A stretch of DNA of 64,000 bases, from positions 62,001 through 126,000 of the forward strand of contig NZ_JAEKEZ010000022.1 of NCBI RefSeq assembly GCF_016650815.1, written 5' to 3'. Below are positions 1 to 9,260 of this stretch, one piece after another. The stretch comes from Pseudomonas sp. TH31. GTDB taxonomy: Bacteria; Pseudomonadota; Gammaproteobacteria; Pseudomonadales; Pseudomonadaceae. Every line of letters begins with the position of its first letter. Position 1 is the stretch's first letter. The position numbers were made by a program, and so were the translations under genes. Under the pieces are notes generated by a model. That model saw only the letters and a program-made list of their open reading frames with translations. It was not told where the DNA came from and ran no database searches.

Positions 1-1
1 G

Positions 2-136
2 TTGATGCTGGAACACGGCTATGACCAAGCCGGCGCGGTGCGTGATTTGCTGCTGACCCGTGGTTTTGAAGAAGTCCACAGCCGCACCGATCTGGGCGGT
101 CACGAACGGATCAGCCTGGGGCGCCTGCCGTGCTGA
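2..136 (+). CDS. prmC: Release factor glutamine methyltransferase PrmC, C-terminal end only
   Basis: The frame is open from the left window edge and stops with TGA at 134-136. The last 44 residues read like the C-terminus of PrmC/HemK, with the typical GFEEV..R.DLGGHER pattern. PrmC N5-methylates the glutamine of the GGQ motif of release factors RF1 and RF2. The gene is cut by the window, so its catalytic NPPY motif is not visible. It overlaps the GTG start of moeB by 7 bases, as expected for translational coupling. The identification rests on the short tail plus the prmC-moeB-murI order known in Pseudomonas. Confidence 0.8.
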   Translation: MMLEHGYDQAGAVRDLLLTRGFEEVHSRTDLGGHERISLGRLPC

Positions 137-885
137 ATGATCAGGAATTGTTGCGCTACAGCCGGCAGATTCTGTTGCAACACGTCGACATCGACGGTCA
201 GTTGCGGCTCAAACAAAGCCGTGTGCTGATCGTCGGCCTTGGTGGCCTGGGTTCTCCCGTCGCGCTGTACCTGGCGGCGGCCGGTGTCGGTGAGCTGCAT
301 CTGGCGGACTTCGATACGGTCGACCTGACCAACCTGCAACGCCAGATCATTCACGACACCAACAGCGTTGGCATGAGCAAGGTCGATTCGGCGATCCGCC
401 GTTTGAGCGCGATCAATCCCCAGATTCAACTGATCGCCCATCGTGCGGCGCTGGACGAAGATTCCCTGGCCGCTGCGGTTGCAACGGTGGATCTGGTACT
501 CGACTGCTCCGACAATTTCTCCACCCGCGAGGCGGTCAACGCCGCGTGTGTGGCGGCTGGCAAACCGCTGGTCAGCGGCGCGGCGATTCGTCTGGAAGGG
601 CAGTTGTCGGTGTTTGACCCGCGCCGTCCGGAGAGTCCCTGCTACCACTGCTTGTATGGTCACGGCAGCGAAGCCGAACTGACCTGCAGCGAAGCCGGGG
701 TCATCGGCCCGCTGGTGGGGCTGGTCGGCAGCCTGCAAGCGCTTGAAGCACTCAAGTTGCTGGCCGGTTTTGGCGAGCCGCTGGTCGGCCGCTTGTTGTT
801 GATCGATGCCTTGGGCACGCGTTTTCGTGAGTTGCGGGTCAAGCGTGATCCGGGTTGCAGCGTTTGTGGGCCGGCCCATGCGTGA
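130..885 (+). CDS. moeB: Molybdopterin-synthase adenylyltransferase MoeB (ThiF/HesA family)
   Basis: The 251-residue protein adenylates the C-terminus of MoaD so that it can receive sulfur during molybdenum cofactor synthesis; it is cytosolic. The Rossmann ATP-binding motif GLGGLG is at residues 36-41, followed by the acidic strand end LADFDTVD, the N-L-Q-R-Q motif near 68-72, and CSDNFSTR. Two structural zinc CxxC pairs are seen at C171/C174 and C243/C246. The length is normal for MoeB. GTG at 130 is the start because no in-frame ATG lies nearby. ThiF is the main alternative family member, but prmC-moeB-murI synteny favours MoeB. It overlaps murI by 8 bases. Confidence 0.92.
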   Translation: MLNDQELLRYSRQILLQHVDIDGQLRLKQSRVLIVGLGGLGSPVALYLAAAGVGELHLADFDTVDLTNLQRQIIHDTNSVGMSKVDSAIRRLSAINPQIQLIAHRAALDEDSLAAAVATVDLVLDCSDNFSTREAVNAACVAAGKPLVSGAAIRLEGQLSVFDPRRPESPCYHCLYGHGSEAELTCSEAGVIGPLVGLVGSLQALEALKLLAGFGEPLVGRLLLIDALGTRFRELRVKRDPGCSVCGPAHA

Positions 886-1669
886 AGCGCCGATTGGCGT
901 GTTCGACTCCGGCGTCGGTGGGCTTTCGGTGCTGGCCGAGATCCAGCGTTTGCTGCCTGACGAGTCGCTGTTGTATGTCGCCGACTGCGGGAATATTCCC
1001 TACGGCGAGAAAACCCCCGAATTCATCCAGCAGCGCTGCAGCGTGATCGCCGATTTCTTGCGGCAACAGGGTGCCAAGGCACTGGTGTTGGCCTGCAACA
1101 CGGCTACCGTGGCCGGCGTCGCCAATTTGCGTCGTGATTATCCCGAATGGCCCATCGTCGGCATGGAGCCCGCGGTCAAACCGGCCGCGGCGGCCACCCG
1201 CAGTGGCGTGGTCGGTGTATTGGCTACAACCGGCACCTTGCAAAGCGCCAGGTTCGCTGCGTTGCTCGACCGTTTTGCCGCCGATGTGCGCGTCATCACC
1301 CAGCCATGCCCAGGCCTGGTAGAGCTGATTGAAAGCGGCGACTTGCACAGTGCGACCCTGCGTCAGTTGCTTCAAGGCTATGTCGAGCCGCTGTTGGCCG
1401 CCGGCGCCGACACAATAATTCTCGGCTGTACGCATTACCCCTTTCTAAAGCCATTGCTTAAGCAGATGATTCCGGAGCCTATCAGCCTGATCGATACCGG
1501 TGCCGCTGTTGCGCGGCAACTGCAACGTCTGTTGGCCGAGGGGCAATTGCTCGCCGAGGGACCTGCTCGTGCCGCGCAGTTCTGGACCAGTGCCGAGCCG
1601 GAACATTTCAGAAATATCCTGCCGGTACTGTGGCATTCGTCCGGCGTTGTGCGAAGCTTCGACGGTTAG
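878..1669 (+). CDS. murI: Glutamate racemase MurI
   Basis: The 263-residue cytosolic enzyme makes D-glutamate for peptidoglycan by a two-base mechanism. The N-terminal FDSGVGGLS motif carries the conserved Asp/Ser. Both catalytic cysteines are present, in ACNTAT (first half) and GCTHYPF (second half). ATG at 878 lies inside the moeB end and gives the canonical N-terminus [12 protein letters not shown]; a longer upstream extension in this frame would be moeB sequence. The 8-base overlap with moeB suggests one transcript with prmC and moeB. Confidence 0.95.
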   Translation: MREAPIGVFDSGVGGLSVLAEIQRLLPDESLLYVADCGNIPYGEKTPEFIQQRCSVIADFLRQQGAKALVLACNTATVAGVANLRRDYPEWPIVGMEPAVKPAAAATRSGVVGVLATTGTLQSARFAALLDRFAADVRVITQPCPGLVELIESGDLHSATLRQLLQGYVEPLLAAGADTIILGCTHYPFLKPLLKQMIPEPISLIDTGAAVARQLQRLLAEGQLLAEGPARAAQFWTSAEPEHFRNILPVLWHSSGVVRSFDG

Positions 1670-1789
1670 AGAAAATGCTGGGGCAAACGAGTAATTGGGG
1701 TGAACTTCCAATTAAGCGTCGACTTCTATAGCTGTGTCTGTGAGCTACAAAAAAAACCACACGAAATCGTTCGGAAAAGGATGTTTCTA

Positions 1790-2308
1790 ATGAAGCGACT
1801 ATTCTGTTTGGCCGCGATTGCGACCGCATTGATGGGGCAAAGTATTACCGCTCAGGCGGCTGGCGTGGAGTTCGGGATCGGCCAGACCAGCGATTCGACC
1901 ATGACCTACCGCTTGGGCCTGCAATTCGATTGGGACAAGACCTGGCTGCAAAGTGACGTCGGTCGTGTGACCGGTTACTGGAGCGGCGCCTACACCTATT
2001 GGGATGGCGACAGGACGCCCGCCGCCAGTAGCCTGTCGTTCTCGCCGGTATTTGTTTACGAGTTTGCCGGGCAAAACGTCAAACCGTATGTCGAAGCGGG
2101 GATTGGCGTGGCGTTGTTTTCCCGTACCCAAATTGAAGACAACAACATTGGCGAGTCCTTTCAGTTCGAAGACCGCTTGGGTTTTGGACTGCGCTTTGCC
2201 GGTGGGCATGAGATCGGGATTCGTGCGACGCACTATTCCAATGCCGGGATCAACAGCAGTAACGGTGGAGTAGAAAGCTACGCGTTGCACTACACGATGC
2301 CGTTGTAA
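1790..2308 (+). CDS. pagL: Lipid A 3-O-deacylase PagL-like outer membrane protein
   Basis: The protein is about 172 residues with a signal peptide (MKRLFCLAAIATALMGQ, cleavage near AQAA) and alternating beta-barrel strands. The C-terminal H-Y-S-N-A-G-I segment fits the catalytic His and Ser of PagL, and the chain ends in an aromatic-rich barrel strand. PagL removes the 3-O acyl chain from lipid A in the outer membrane. The ATG at 1790 is preferred over the one at 1781 because the purine-rich GGAAAAGG at 1773-1780 sits about 9 bases upstream. PagL next to murI matches the P. aeruginosa PA4661-PA4662 order. Sequence conservation in this family is low, so function comes from motif and context. 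Confidence 0.85.
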   Translation: MKRLFCLAAIATALMGQSITAQAAGVEFGIGQTSDSTMTYRLGLQFDWDKTWLQSDVGRVTGYWSGAYTYWDGDRTPAASSLSFSPVFVYEFAGQNVKPYVEAGIGVALFSRTQIEDNNIGESFQFEDRLGFGLRFAGGHEIGIRATHYSNAGINSSNGGVESYALHYTMPL

Positions 2309-2318
2309 GCGCGGTCAA

Positions 2319-2408
2319 TGTGGGAGCGGGCTTGCTCGCGAAAGCGATTTAACATTCAACATTTACGTTGACTGTCGGTCCGCTTTCGCGAGCAAGCCCG
2401 CTCCCACA
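2319..2408. repeat. REP palindrome (GTGGGAGCGGGCTTGCTCGCG family)
   Basis: Two nearly perfect inverted arms, each ending in TGTGGGAGCGGGCTTGCTCGC, flank about 45 bases. The same element recurs at 27252-27346 and 42241-42306. It sits between convergent genes (pagL and the YkgJ-like gene), the typical REP location, and may also end transcription. Confidence 0.85.
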
Positions 2409-2431
2409 TTAGATCGTCGGTGATTTCGCTT

Positions 2432-2737
2432 TCAGCGATAAACCGACACAATCCCCTGACGCTCTTCCATACACTCCGGCGACCCCGTCTCGAATTCCCG
2501 GCAGATCAGCGGGCGTTTTTCGTAGATGGTGCACATCATCGTGTTGCGATCCAGCGCCGCGCACCAGCCGTCATCCAGGCGCAACATCACTTCCCCGCCC
2601 CAGTCATCGGTATCGATAAAACGTTCGGGCACGCCGGTTTCGGTGATCAGCATGACTTCGAGCTGGCAGCAGCAGGCTGAGCAGGTCGAGCACGTGACCG
2701 CCGGCTCGGCGATTTGCGTGAGGGGGATGGTTTTCAT
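2432..2737 (-). CDS. YkgJ-family cysteine-cluster protein
   Basis: The small protein (101 residues) has an N-terminal C-x2-C-x2-CCC cluster (CSTCSACCC) and further cysteines in WCAALD, MCTIYEKRPLICREF and PEC. These define the YkgJ/UPF0153 putative Fe/Zn-binding family, whose biochemical function is not known. The start ATG at 2735-2737 gives the usual family N-terminus MKTIPLTQI; longer upstream reading shows no homology. It lies 53 bases downstream of the DUF2878 gene on the same strand and could be the last gene of the light-operon transcript. Confidence 0.85.
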   Translation of the reverse strand: MKTIPLTQIAEPAVTCSTCSACCCQLEVMLITETGVPERFIDTDDWGGEVMLRLDDGWCAALDRNTMMCTIYEKRPLICREFETGSPECMEERQGIVSVYR

Positions 2738-2790
2738 GGGGCGCAGTGTAAGGCAGTGGATCGATGCTGTGTGAAAGGCCTGACGGACGC

Positions 2791-3294
2791 TCAGTCGGGG
2801 TGATCCGCCGCCAGCCGCCGGGCCATGAAGTGCAGCGTCGGAAACAGCATCGCCCAGAGCAGACCGATGCCAATCAGCGTCGGAATCTGGCCGTAGGGAA
2901 ACTGCACGCCCGCCAGTTGGCTGCCGGCGTAGTACGACAGCGGTCCACCGATGGCGCCGAGCAGACTGGCCAGCCACCAAGGGCTGGCGCTCCACATCAG
3001 GCAGTGGCGCAAAGTGGTCGCCAGCAGCGCCCACAGCAGCATCAGCCACAGCGGAATCAACGGCGCGACGTCGGTAAAATCGAATACTCCCAACCCGCGT
3101 AATGAACTGTCGACGGTGGTGCCGAGCAGCACCACGCTGAGGATGAGGCGACCTTCGTCGACCCAACGACTTATCCACAGCAGATGAATCACCAGCGCCG
3201 CCAGTGCCACCAACAGCCACAGACTGTTGCCGCCCACCACGCAGGCAAACCAGCCGACCTGAAACAGCGCGGCGTTGGCCAGGCGTTCAAGCAT
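2791..3294 (-). CDS. DUF2878 family membrane protein
   Basis: The 167-residue protein is almost wholly hydrophobic, with about five to six predicted transmembrane segments and the family-typical SYYAGSQLAGVQF stretch near the middle to end. DUF2878 proteins are inner-membrane proteins of unknown activity. They repeatedly occur beside Cfa-like methyltransferases, DUF1365 and photolyase genes. Its start overlaps the end of the upstream methyltransferase by 8 bases, so it belongs to the same operon. A role in membrane lipid modification is inference from context only. Confidence 0.85.
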   Translation of the reverse strand: MLERLANAALFQVGWFACVVGGNSLWLLVALAALVIHLLWISRWVDEGRLILSVVLLGTTVDSSLRGLGVFDFTDVAPLIPLWLMLLWALLATTLRHCLMWSASPWWLASLLGAIGGPLSYYAGSQLAGVQFPYGQIPTLIGIGLLWAMLFPTLHFMARRLAADHPD

Positions 3295-4558
3295 CGAAAC
3301 GGCCGAGCAGTGGCGCCGGCATTGCCGCCGGTTTGGCCAGCAGCAATTGGGCAGTGCCGATGGTGCGCTCCAGGAAGCCGCCTTCGCAGTAGCACAGGTA
3401 AAACTCCCACAGCCGCAGGAAATAATCGTCGTAGCCCAATTCGCTCAGCCGACCGTGGGCGCGACGAAAGTTCTCATGCCACAGGCGCAGGGTTCGGGCG
3501 TAGTGCAGGCCGAAATCCTCCATGTGCAGCAGGTTCATGTCGGTATCGCGGCTGACGATCTCCAGCATCTTCTGCACGCAGGGCAGCGCACCACCGGGGA
3601 AAATGTAGCGCTGGATGAAATCGACATGGGTCTTGGCTTGTTCGTAACGTTGCTCGCGGATGGTGATTGCCTGCAACAGCATCAAGCCGTTGCTCTTGAG
3701 CAGATGGGCGCATTGCTTGAAGTAGGTCGGCAGGAAGCGATGGCCAACGGCTTCAATCATCTCGATCGACACCAGTTTGTCGTATTGCCCGGTGAGGTCG
3801 CGGTAATCCGAGAGCAGTAACGTCACCTGCTCTTGCAGGCCAAGTGCTTCGATCCGCTGGGCGGTGAAAGCGTACTGCTCTTTGGAGAGTGTCGTGGTGG
3901 TGACTTTACAGCCGTAATTTTGCGCCGCGTAAAGCGCCATGCTGCCCCAGCCGGTACCGATTTCCAGCAAGTGGTCACTGGGTTGCAGGGCGAGTTTCTG
4001 GCAGATCCGCGCCAGCTTGTTCAGTTGCGCCTGTTCCAGGCTGTCTTCGGGCGTGAGGAACTGCGCCGCCGAATACATCATCGTCGGGTCGAGAAACTGC
4101 TCAAACAGGTCGTTGCCCAAGTCGTAATGAGCCGCGATGTTTTTCTGCGAGCCCTTGCGCGTATTGCGGTTAAGCCAGTGCAGTCCTTGCACGAACGGCC
4201 GGCTGAGTCTGGCCAACCCGCCTTCCAGCGCATCCAGCACTTCAAGGTTGCTGACGAACACCCGGACCACCGCCGTCAGATCGGGCGAGCTCCAGTAACC
4301 GAGGATGAACGCTTCACCGGCCCCGATCGAGCCGTTGCTCGCCACCAACCCCCAGACCGAAGCGTCGAGAATATGGATTTCCCCCAGCAGATGATTGCCA
4401 GCCGTGCCGAATACATGGCGTTCGCCGTCTTCGACCACGACCAGTTGCCCATGTTCGAGGTGCGCCAGTTGGCGCAGCACGCCCCGGCGCAGCAGCGAGC
4501 CGGACAGGCCGTTGGTGCTGAGCAGGTTGGCTTTGGCCGAAATGCTAGAGGATTTCAT
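3287..4558 (-). CDS. Cyclopropane-fatty-acid synthase family methyltransferase (UfaM-like)
   Basis: The 423-residue SAM-dependent methyltransferase has the Cfa signature H-Y-D-L-G-N-D-L-F near residue 140, the SAM-binding loop LLEIGTGWGSMA, and the SIEMIEAVGH motif. Cfa enzymes methylenate or methylate unsaturated acyl chains of membrane phospholipids. The neighbours (DUF1365, FAD oxidoreductase, SDR, NTF2-like, photolyase) are those of the light/singlet-oxygen inducible block. In Rhodobacter and P. putida the paralogue in this setting is called UfaM, involved in methylated furan fatty acids. I see the fold and motifs; the UfaM assignment is inference from context. The start ATG overlaps the DUF1365 stop (ATGA). 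Confidence 0.85.
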   Translation of the reverse strand: MKSSSISAKANLLSTNGLSGSLLRRGVLRQLAHLEHGQLVVVEDGERHVFGTAGNHLLGEIHILDASVWGLVASNGSIGAGEAFILGYWSSPDLTAVVRVFVSNLEVLDALEGGLARLSRPFVQGLHWLNRNTRKGSQKNIAAHYDLGNDLFEQFLDPTMMYSAAQFLTPEDSLEQAQLNKLARICQKLALQPSDHLLEIGTGWGSMALYAAQNYGCKVTTTTLSKEQYAFTAQRIEALGLQEQVTLLLSDYRDLTGQYDKLVSIEMIEAVGHRFLPTYFKQCAHLLKSNGLMLLQAITIREQRYEQAKTHVDFIQRYIFPGGALPCVQKMLEIVSRDTDMNLLHMEDFGLHYARTLRLWHENFRRAHGRLSELGYDDYFLRLWEFYLCYCEGGFLERTIGTAQLLLAKPAAMPAPLLGRFDA

Positions 4559-5361
4559 GGCGGCGATCCTTTGGGGGGGACGATGGCGGTTTGAAAGCTG
4601 CCATCGGCAGCCTGATGAGCAAAAATCGGTGCGCGCTTGAGCAACAGGCGAATGGCCTGCCAATAGATCGCCAGGCAGGTTTTCGCGGTCATCCAGGGGA
4701 AGCGCCGCAAGTAACGGTGCAGGCTGTCGCGATCCAGCGCCTCGCGTTGCAGGTTGAGCGTGGCGTCGAACAGTTTCAGTTCGCCCTGCCAGTCGGCCAT
4801 GTGCACTCCGAGCTTTTGCGCGGCGGGGCTGAAACTCATGCGGTATTCGAGGTCGCGCGGCAAAAACGGCGAAACATGAAACGCCTTGGCCACGGCGAAA
4901 TGTTGGTGGAAATCCTGCAAGTCCACGGGGGCCTTGGCCGGCAACACGTAGTGATAACGCTCGCGCCACGGGGTGTTGGTGACTTCGCAGAGAATTGCCG
5001 CCAGTTGGCCGTCGGCTTCGTGGCAATAGAAAAAACTCACCGGATTGAACGACAGACCCCAGCTGCGGGCCTGGGTCAGCAGGCAGATCGAGCCTTGCGG
5101 CTCATGGCCGATGGTTTGGCCAACCTGCTGGCGCACCGCATCGATCAGGCGCATCCCGGTGCCGGTAAAGCCTTTCAAATAGTCGTTCTCGCGAAACGAG
5201 AAGGGTGCAAAACGGCTGCTGCCCGACAACGGCGACAACCCGAGCACGGCGTCCTGCTCATCGAGGTCCAGGTACAGCAGGCCGATCCGGTAGCGGAATT
5301 CGTGGCGTCTGGGGGCAAACCGCCGATGGGCGATCCAGCCGCTGTAGAGGGCGCTGTTCAC
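4555..5361 (-). CDS. DUF1365 domain-containing protein
   Basis: The 268-residue protein matches DUF1365, with an N-terminal Y-S-G-W-I-A-H-R-R-F-A-P motif, YLDLDE, the central SWGLSFNPVSFFYCH block, and a C-terminal basic region. The biochemical function is unknown. DUF1365 genes are almost always next to an FAD-dependent amine-oxidase-like gene and a Cfa-like methyltransferase, as here. The start is GTG at 5359-5361, overlapping the upstream stop as GTGA. It is probably part of the pathway that modifies unsaturated membrane lipids; this is inference. Confidence 0.88.
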   Translation of the reverse strand: MNSALYSGWIAHRRFAPRRHEFRYRIGLLYLDLDEQDAVLGLSPLSGSSRFAPFSFRENDYLKGFTGTGMRLIDAVRQQVGQTIGHEPQGSICLLTQARSWGLSFNPVSFFYCHEADGQLAAILCEVTNTPWRERYHYVLPAKAPVDLQDFHQHFAVAKAFHVSPFLPRDLEYRMSFSPAAQKLGVHMADWQGELKLFDATLNLQREALDRDSLHRYLRRFPWMTAKTCLAIYWQAIRLLLKRAPIFAHQAADGSFQTAIVPPKGSPP

Positions 5362-6605
5362 AGCGTTTCACCCAACGAGCGGGCAACGCGCAGAGCACTG
5401 ACCACCCCGTCTTCGTGAAAGCCGTTGGCCCAATAGGCGCCGCAATAATGGGTGTGCTGCACGCCGTCCAATTCTTCCCAGCGCTGCTGCGCCGCCACGG
5501 CTTTGAGGCTGTATTGCGGATGGGCGTAAGTGTATTTGGCGAGCACCTTGAACGGGCTGATGCCGGCGCCCTGATTGAGGCTGACGCAGAACGTGGTGTC
5601 GCTCTGGATGCCTTGCAGGATATTCATGTCGTAGGTCACGGCGGCCAATGCATGTCCGGCGCCACCGAGTCGATAATTCCAGCTGGCCCAGGCGAGTTTG
5701 CGTTTGGGCAGCAGACGAGTGTCGGTGTGCAGTACCACTTCGTTGTCGGCGTAGGGCAGGGCGCCGAGGATCGACTGTTCGGTGCTGCTTGGTCTGGCCA
5801 GCAGCGCCAGCGCTTGATCGCTGTGGCAGGCGAACACCACTTTATCGAAGCGCTCGCTGCCGACGGTGCTGTGGATAACGACGCCCTCTTCATCGCGTTC
5901 GACGCGGGTCACCGGGCAGTTGAGCCGGATCTTGTCTTTGAACGATGCGGTCAGCGGCGCGACATAAGCGCTGGAGCCACCTTCGATCACGCACCATTGC
6001 GGACGATTGCTGATGGACAGCAACCCGTGATTCTTGAAAAAACGGATGAAGAACTGCAACGGGAAACCGAGCATGTCGGCCATGGACATCGACCAGATTG
6101 CCGCGCCCATCGGCACGATGTAATGCAGGATAAAGCGCTCGCCGTAGCCGCCGGCGTTCAGGTATTGACCGAGGGTGGTGTCGGCGGCGATTCGTTGTTC
6201 TTCGAGGTCGCGCGGAGCTTCTTTATTGAAGCGCAGGATGTCGCACAACATGCCCCAGAACCCTGGCGACAGCAGGTTGCGCCGCTGGGCGAACAGGCTG
6301 TTGAGGTTGTTGCCGTTGTATTCGAGACCTGAGTCCGGGTCGGTGACAGAGAAGCTCATCTCGGTGGGTTTGAAGCCCACGCCGAGTTGGCCCAGCAAGC
6401 GAATGAAATTCGGGTAAGTCCAGTTGTTGAACACAATGAAACCGGTGTCCACGGCATAGCGCTGGCCATCGACGGTCACCTCCACGGTGTGGGTGTGCCC
6501 GCCGACCCAGGCGCCGGCTTCGAACAGGGTGATCGCGTGGCTGCGATTGAGCAGGTAGGCGCAAGTCAGCCCCGAGATACCGCTGCCGATGATGGCGATG
6601 TTCAC
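5358..6605 (-). CDS. FAD/NAD(P)-dependent oxidoreductase (amine oxidase fold)
   Basis: The 415-residue protein starts with the dinucleotide-binding GSGISGLTCAYLL motif (residues 7-19) and a second conserved VGGHTHTVEV block. The C-terminal GAYWANGFHEDG segment is typical of the amine-oxidase-like proteins paired with DUF1365 and Cfa-like enzymes. It probably oxidises or desaturates a lipid intermediate, but no substrate can be read from sequence. The start is GTG at 6603-6605, in a GTGA overlap with the SDR gene; the DUF1365 gene follows with another GTGA overlap. Confidence 0.87.
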   Translation of the reverse strand: MNIAIIGSGISGLTCAYLLNRSHAITLFEAGAWVGGHTHTVEVTVDGQRYAVDTGFIVFNNWTYPNFIRLLGQLGVGFKPTEMSFSVTDPDSGLEYNGNNLNSLFAQRRNLLSPGFWGMLCDILRFNKEAPRDLEEQRIAADTTLGQYLNAGGYGERFILHYIVPMGAAIWSMSMADMLGFPLQFFIRFFKNHGLLSISNRPQWCVIEGGSSAYVAPLTASFKDKIRLNCPVTRVERDEEGVVIHSTVGSERFDKVVFACHSDQALALLARPSSTEQSILGALPYADNEVVLHTDTRLLPKRKLAWASWNYRLGGAGHALAAVTYDMNILQGIQSDTTFCVSLNQGAGISPFKVLAKYTYAHPQYSLKAVAAQQRWEELDGVQHTHYCGAYWANGFHEDGVVSALRVARSLGETL

Positions 6606-7384
6606 GACTGATCCTTGATCGGCGGATTGCTGCGCACCATGCGTTTGCCGATCGCCAGTTTCACCCGGTTGGGCATTTTCGACAGTGGCCAGAGGGCGGC
6701 CATGAAGAGTGCCGGGAAAGCGATTTCCAGTGGACGGTTCTTCAGTCTGGAAAAGATGTGCCGCGCGGCTTTATCCACAGGCCAACTGAGCGGCATCGGG
6801 AAGTCGTTTTTCTCCGTCAGCGGCGTGTCGACAAACCCTGGGCTGACCACGGTGACTTCAATACCTTCGCACGCCAGGTCGATGCGCAGGGATTCGAACA
6901 GGTAACGCAGCCCGGCCTTCGACGCGCCGTAGGCTTCGGCCCGAGGCAGCGGCAGATAGGTCACCGAACTGGCGACGCCGACCAGATGCGCTGCAATGCC
7001 GGCGCGAAGCAACGGCAGGGCTGCTTCGATGCAATAGCTGCTGGCAAGCAGGTTGGTGCGCACCACATGCTCGACGATCGATGCATCGAACTGCCTGGCG
7101 TCGATGTATTCGCAGGTGCCGGCGTTGAGGATCACTGTGTCCAGGGAGCCCCAGTCTGCGGCAATCCGCTCACCGATCTCACGCACGGTCTGGCTATTGG
7201 TCAGGTCCCCTGCCACCACCATCACTTGCCCGGGATAGCGCTGGGACAGGACTTTCAGTGGTACTGCCGAGCGTGAACTGACGGCCAGATGAGCGCCGGT
7301 TTTCAATATTTCTTCGGCGAGCGCGGCGCCAATGCCGCTGCTCGCACCCGTTAACCAGTATCGCCGTGGAGGTGTAAGACTCAT
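6602..7384 (-). CDS. Short-chain dehydrogenase/reductase (SDR)
   Basis: The 260-residue classical SDR has the cofactor motif T-G-A-S-S-G-I-G at residues 13-20, NAG near residue 90, a catalytic Ser (ASSVTY) and YGASK (Y-x3-K). The C-terminal third includes a hydrophobic FPALFMAALWPLSKMP segment that may touch the membrane. The substrate is unknown. In Rhodobacter an SDR of this type belongs to the singlet-oxygen-induced lipid cluster. ATG at 7384 overlaps the upstream NTF2-like stop codon (ATGA). Confidence 0.88.
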   Translation of the reverse strand: MSLTPPRRYWLTGASSGIGAALAEEILKTGAHLAVSSRSAVPLKVLSQRYPGQVMVVAGDLTNSQTVREIGERIAADWGSLDTVILNAGTCEYIDARQFDASIVEHVVRTNLLASSYCIEAALPLLRAGIAAHLVGVASSVTYLPLPRAEAYGASKAGLRYLFESLRIDLACEGIEVTVVSPGFVDTPLTEKNDFPMPLSWPVDKAARHIFSRLKNRPLEIAFPALFMAALWPLSKMPNRVKLAIGKRMVRSNPPIKDQS

Positions 7385-7803
7385 CCCATTCTCCTTTTCA
7401 GCCAGGCAATGGCCCGGCCCAATATGGGGAGGTGTTCATAGAGGAGTGCGCCGGCATCGAAGTAATCCCGGTGGCGATAAACCTTGTCGTGCCAGAGCAG
7501 GTGCGAGCAGCCGTCGACCCGAATCAACTGGCCGCCGGCCAGGCGCGGGTGGCGGTAGCTCATGACCCAACGCAAATAACCTTCGCCTTCGCCAATCTGG
7601 TCGAAGCCGTGAAAGTCGAAACGCAGTTCACTGACGTTGGCATAGAGCTCTTCAAAGTAGCTACGCAACTGCACCAGGCCCTGAACTTCGTGCAGCGGAT
7701 CAGTGAACTGCACGTCGTGGGTGTAGAGCTGATTGAGCCGTTGCAGATTGTCTTTGTTCAGGTCCGAAAACTGCTGGGCAAAGCGCCGCAGGAATTCACT
7801 CAT
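7381..7803 (-). CDS. NTF2-like / SnoaL-like protein
   Basis: The 140-residue protein has the NTF2-like fold signature: an N-terminal helix, Y-THDVQFTDP-HEV, F-YF-ELYANV, and a C-terminal beta sheet with RWVMSYRHPRLAGG and WHDKVYRHRDYFDAG. Such proteins are small cone-shaped enzymes or binding proteins, here of unknown ligand. ATG at 7801-7803 (MSEFLRRF) is chosen because the frameshift-corrected photolyase gene ends across it (ATGAGTGA). It is the third gene after merR in the light-type operon. Confidence 0.85.
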   Translation of the reverse strand: MSEFLRRFAQQFSDLNKDNLQRLNQLYTHDVQFTDPLHEVQGLVQLRSYFEELYANVSELRFDFHGFDQIGEGEGYLRWVMSYRHPRLAGGQLIRVDGCSHLLWHDKVYRHRDYFDAGALLYEHLPILGRAIAWLKRRMG

Positions 7804-9260
7804 GACCACCTCCGGCGTCCTGTCGCGATGGCAGGTTCTTGAATGCGGCCAGGGCTCGCTCGCGAGACTTGCCGAGATTGACGATGGGCGATGGATAATC
7901 TGTAACGCCGAACAAACCGCCGGCATTCGCCGGGTTGTGCACTTCTTTTGTTCAGCCCGGCCAGTTCCGGCAACCAGTGCTTGATGAACACACCTTCGGC
8001 GTCGAACTTTTCAGACTGGCTCAGCGGGTTGAAAATCCGGAAGTAGGGCGCCGAATCGGTGCCGGTGGACGAGCTCCATTGCCAGCCGCCGTTATTCGCC
8101 GCGAGGTCGCCGTCGATCAGGTGACGCATAAAGAAGCGCTCGCCTTCGCGCCAGTCGATCAGCAGGTTCTTGGTCAGGAACATTGCTACCACCATGCGCA
8201 GGCGGTTGTGCATCCAGCCGGTTTCGAGCAATTGGCGCATGGCCGCGTCGATGATCGGCAGGCCGGTGCGGGCTTCTTTCCAAGCCGCGAGTTCATTTGG
8301 CGCATCGCGCCAGGCCAGGGCTTCGGTTTCCGGGCGGAAGGCGCGATGGCGCGAGACCCGTGGGTAACCCACCAGAATGTGTTTGTAGAACTCGCGCCAC
8401 AGCAGCTCGTTGATCCAGGTGACTGCGCCGACCTTGCCGCTTTCGAATTCGCCCTGATTACTTTGCAGCGCGGCGTGCAAACACTGGCGCGGGGAAATCA
8501 CCCCGGCCGCGAGATAAGCCGACAGCTGGCTGGTGCCGGGCTTGGCCGGGAAGTCGCGCTGGCTCTGGTAGTCATCGATTTGCGCGTCGGCGAATGTATC
8601 GAGCCGGCGCTTGGCTTGCGCTTCACTGGCGGGCCACAGGGCGCGCAGGCTTTCTTTTGGTGTATCGAAGCCTTCGACACTGACCGGGATTTCATCACTG
8701 GCGATGGCCTGGGGCGCTTGAACTCCGGGAGCGACCACCAGGCCTGGCAATGAGTGGCGCAGTCGGTCGTAGCAGACTTTGCGGAACTGACTGAACACTT
8801 GGAAGTACGTCCCGGTTTTGGTCAGCACAGTGCCCGGCGATAACAGCAGTTGATCGAGGTAGCTGTGGAAGTCGATGCCGGCTGCTTTCAGTGCCTGGGC
8901 CACTGCATTATCGCGGCGGGTTTCATGAATGCCGTATTCCTCGTTGACGTGCACCGCGCCGATCTCCAATTGCCGACACAGGTCGAGCAGAACCTTCGGC
9001 GCGGCGTCCCAGCGTGACGCCTGACGGACCAGCAGGGGAATGTTGAACTTGACCAGTTCCAGGCTCAACTGGCCCAGGTTGCGCAGCCAGAAATCCACTT
9101 TGCAGGGGGCGTCGTCATGCTCCAGCCATTGCTCCGGGCTCAACAGATACACCGCCACACAAGGGCCGCGGGCTGCGGCGGCCGAAAGGGCGGTGTTGTC
9201 GTGTAGGCGCAAGTCGCTGCGCAGCCAGATCAGTTGCATGGTGGTGTCCGTACGATTCAT
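7796..9260 (-). CDS. phrB: Deoxyribodipyrimidine photolyase PhrB, with a C-terminal frameshift
   Basis: A class I CPD photolyase, which repairs UV-induced pyrimidine dimers with blue light using FAD and an antenna cofactor. The N-terminal LIWLRSDLRLHDNTAL and the FAD-site segments WINELLWREFYKHI, TGLPIIDAAMRQL, GWMHNRLRMVVAMFLTK and LAANNGGWQWSSSTG are intact. At 7946-7949 (run of four A on the coding strand, about residue 437) the frame shifts. The as-read frame ends near 7800 with an unrelated tail. With one base removed, the usual tail (EVHNPANAGGLFG, then YPSPIVNL) continues to TGA at 7796-7798. The corrected protein is about 487 residues, or 480 from the ATG at 9239. The merR TAATG overlap fits the start at 9260. 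Confidence 0.88.

Noticed and set aside
2738..3220. Upstream extension of the YkgJ-like gene
   Set aside because: It overlaps the DUF2878 gene in another frame; the family N-terminus starts at 2737.
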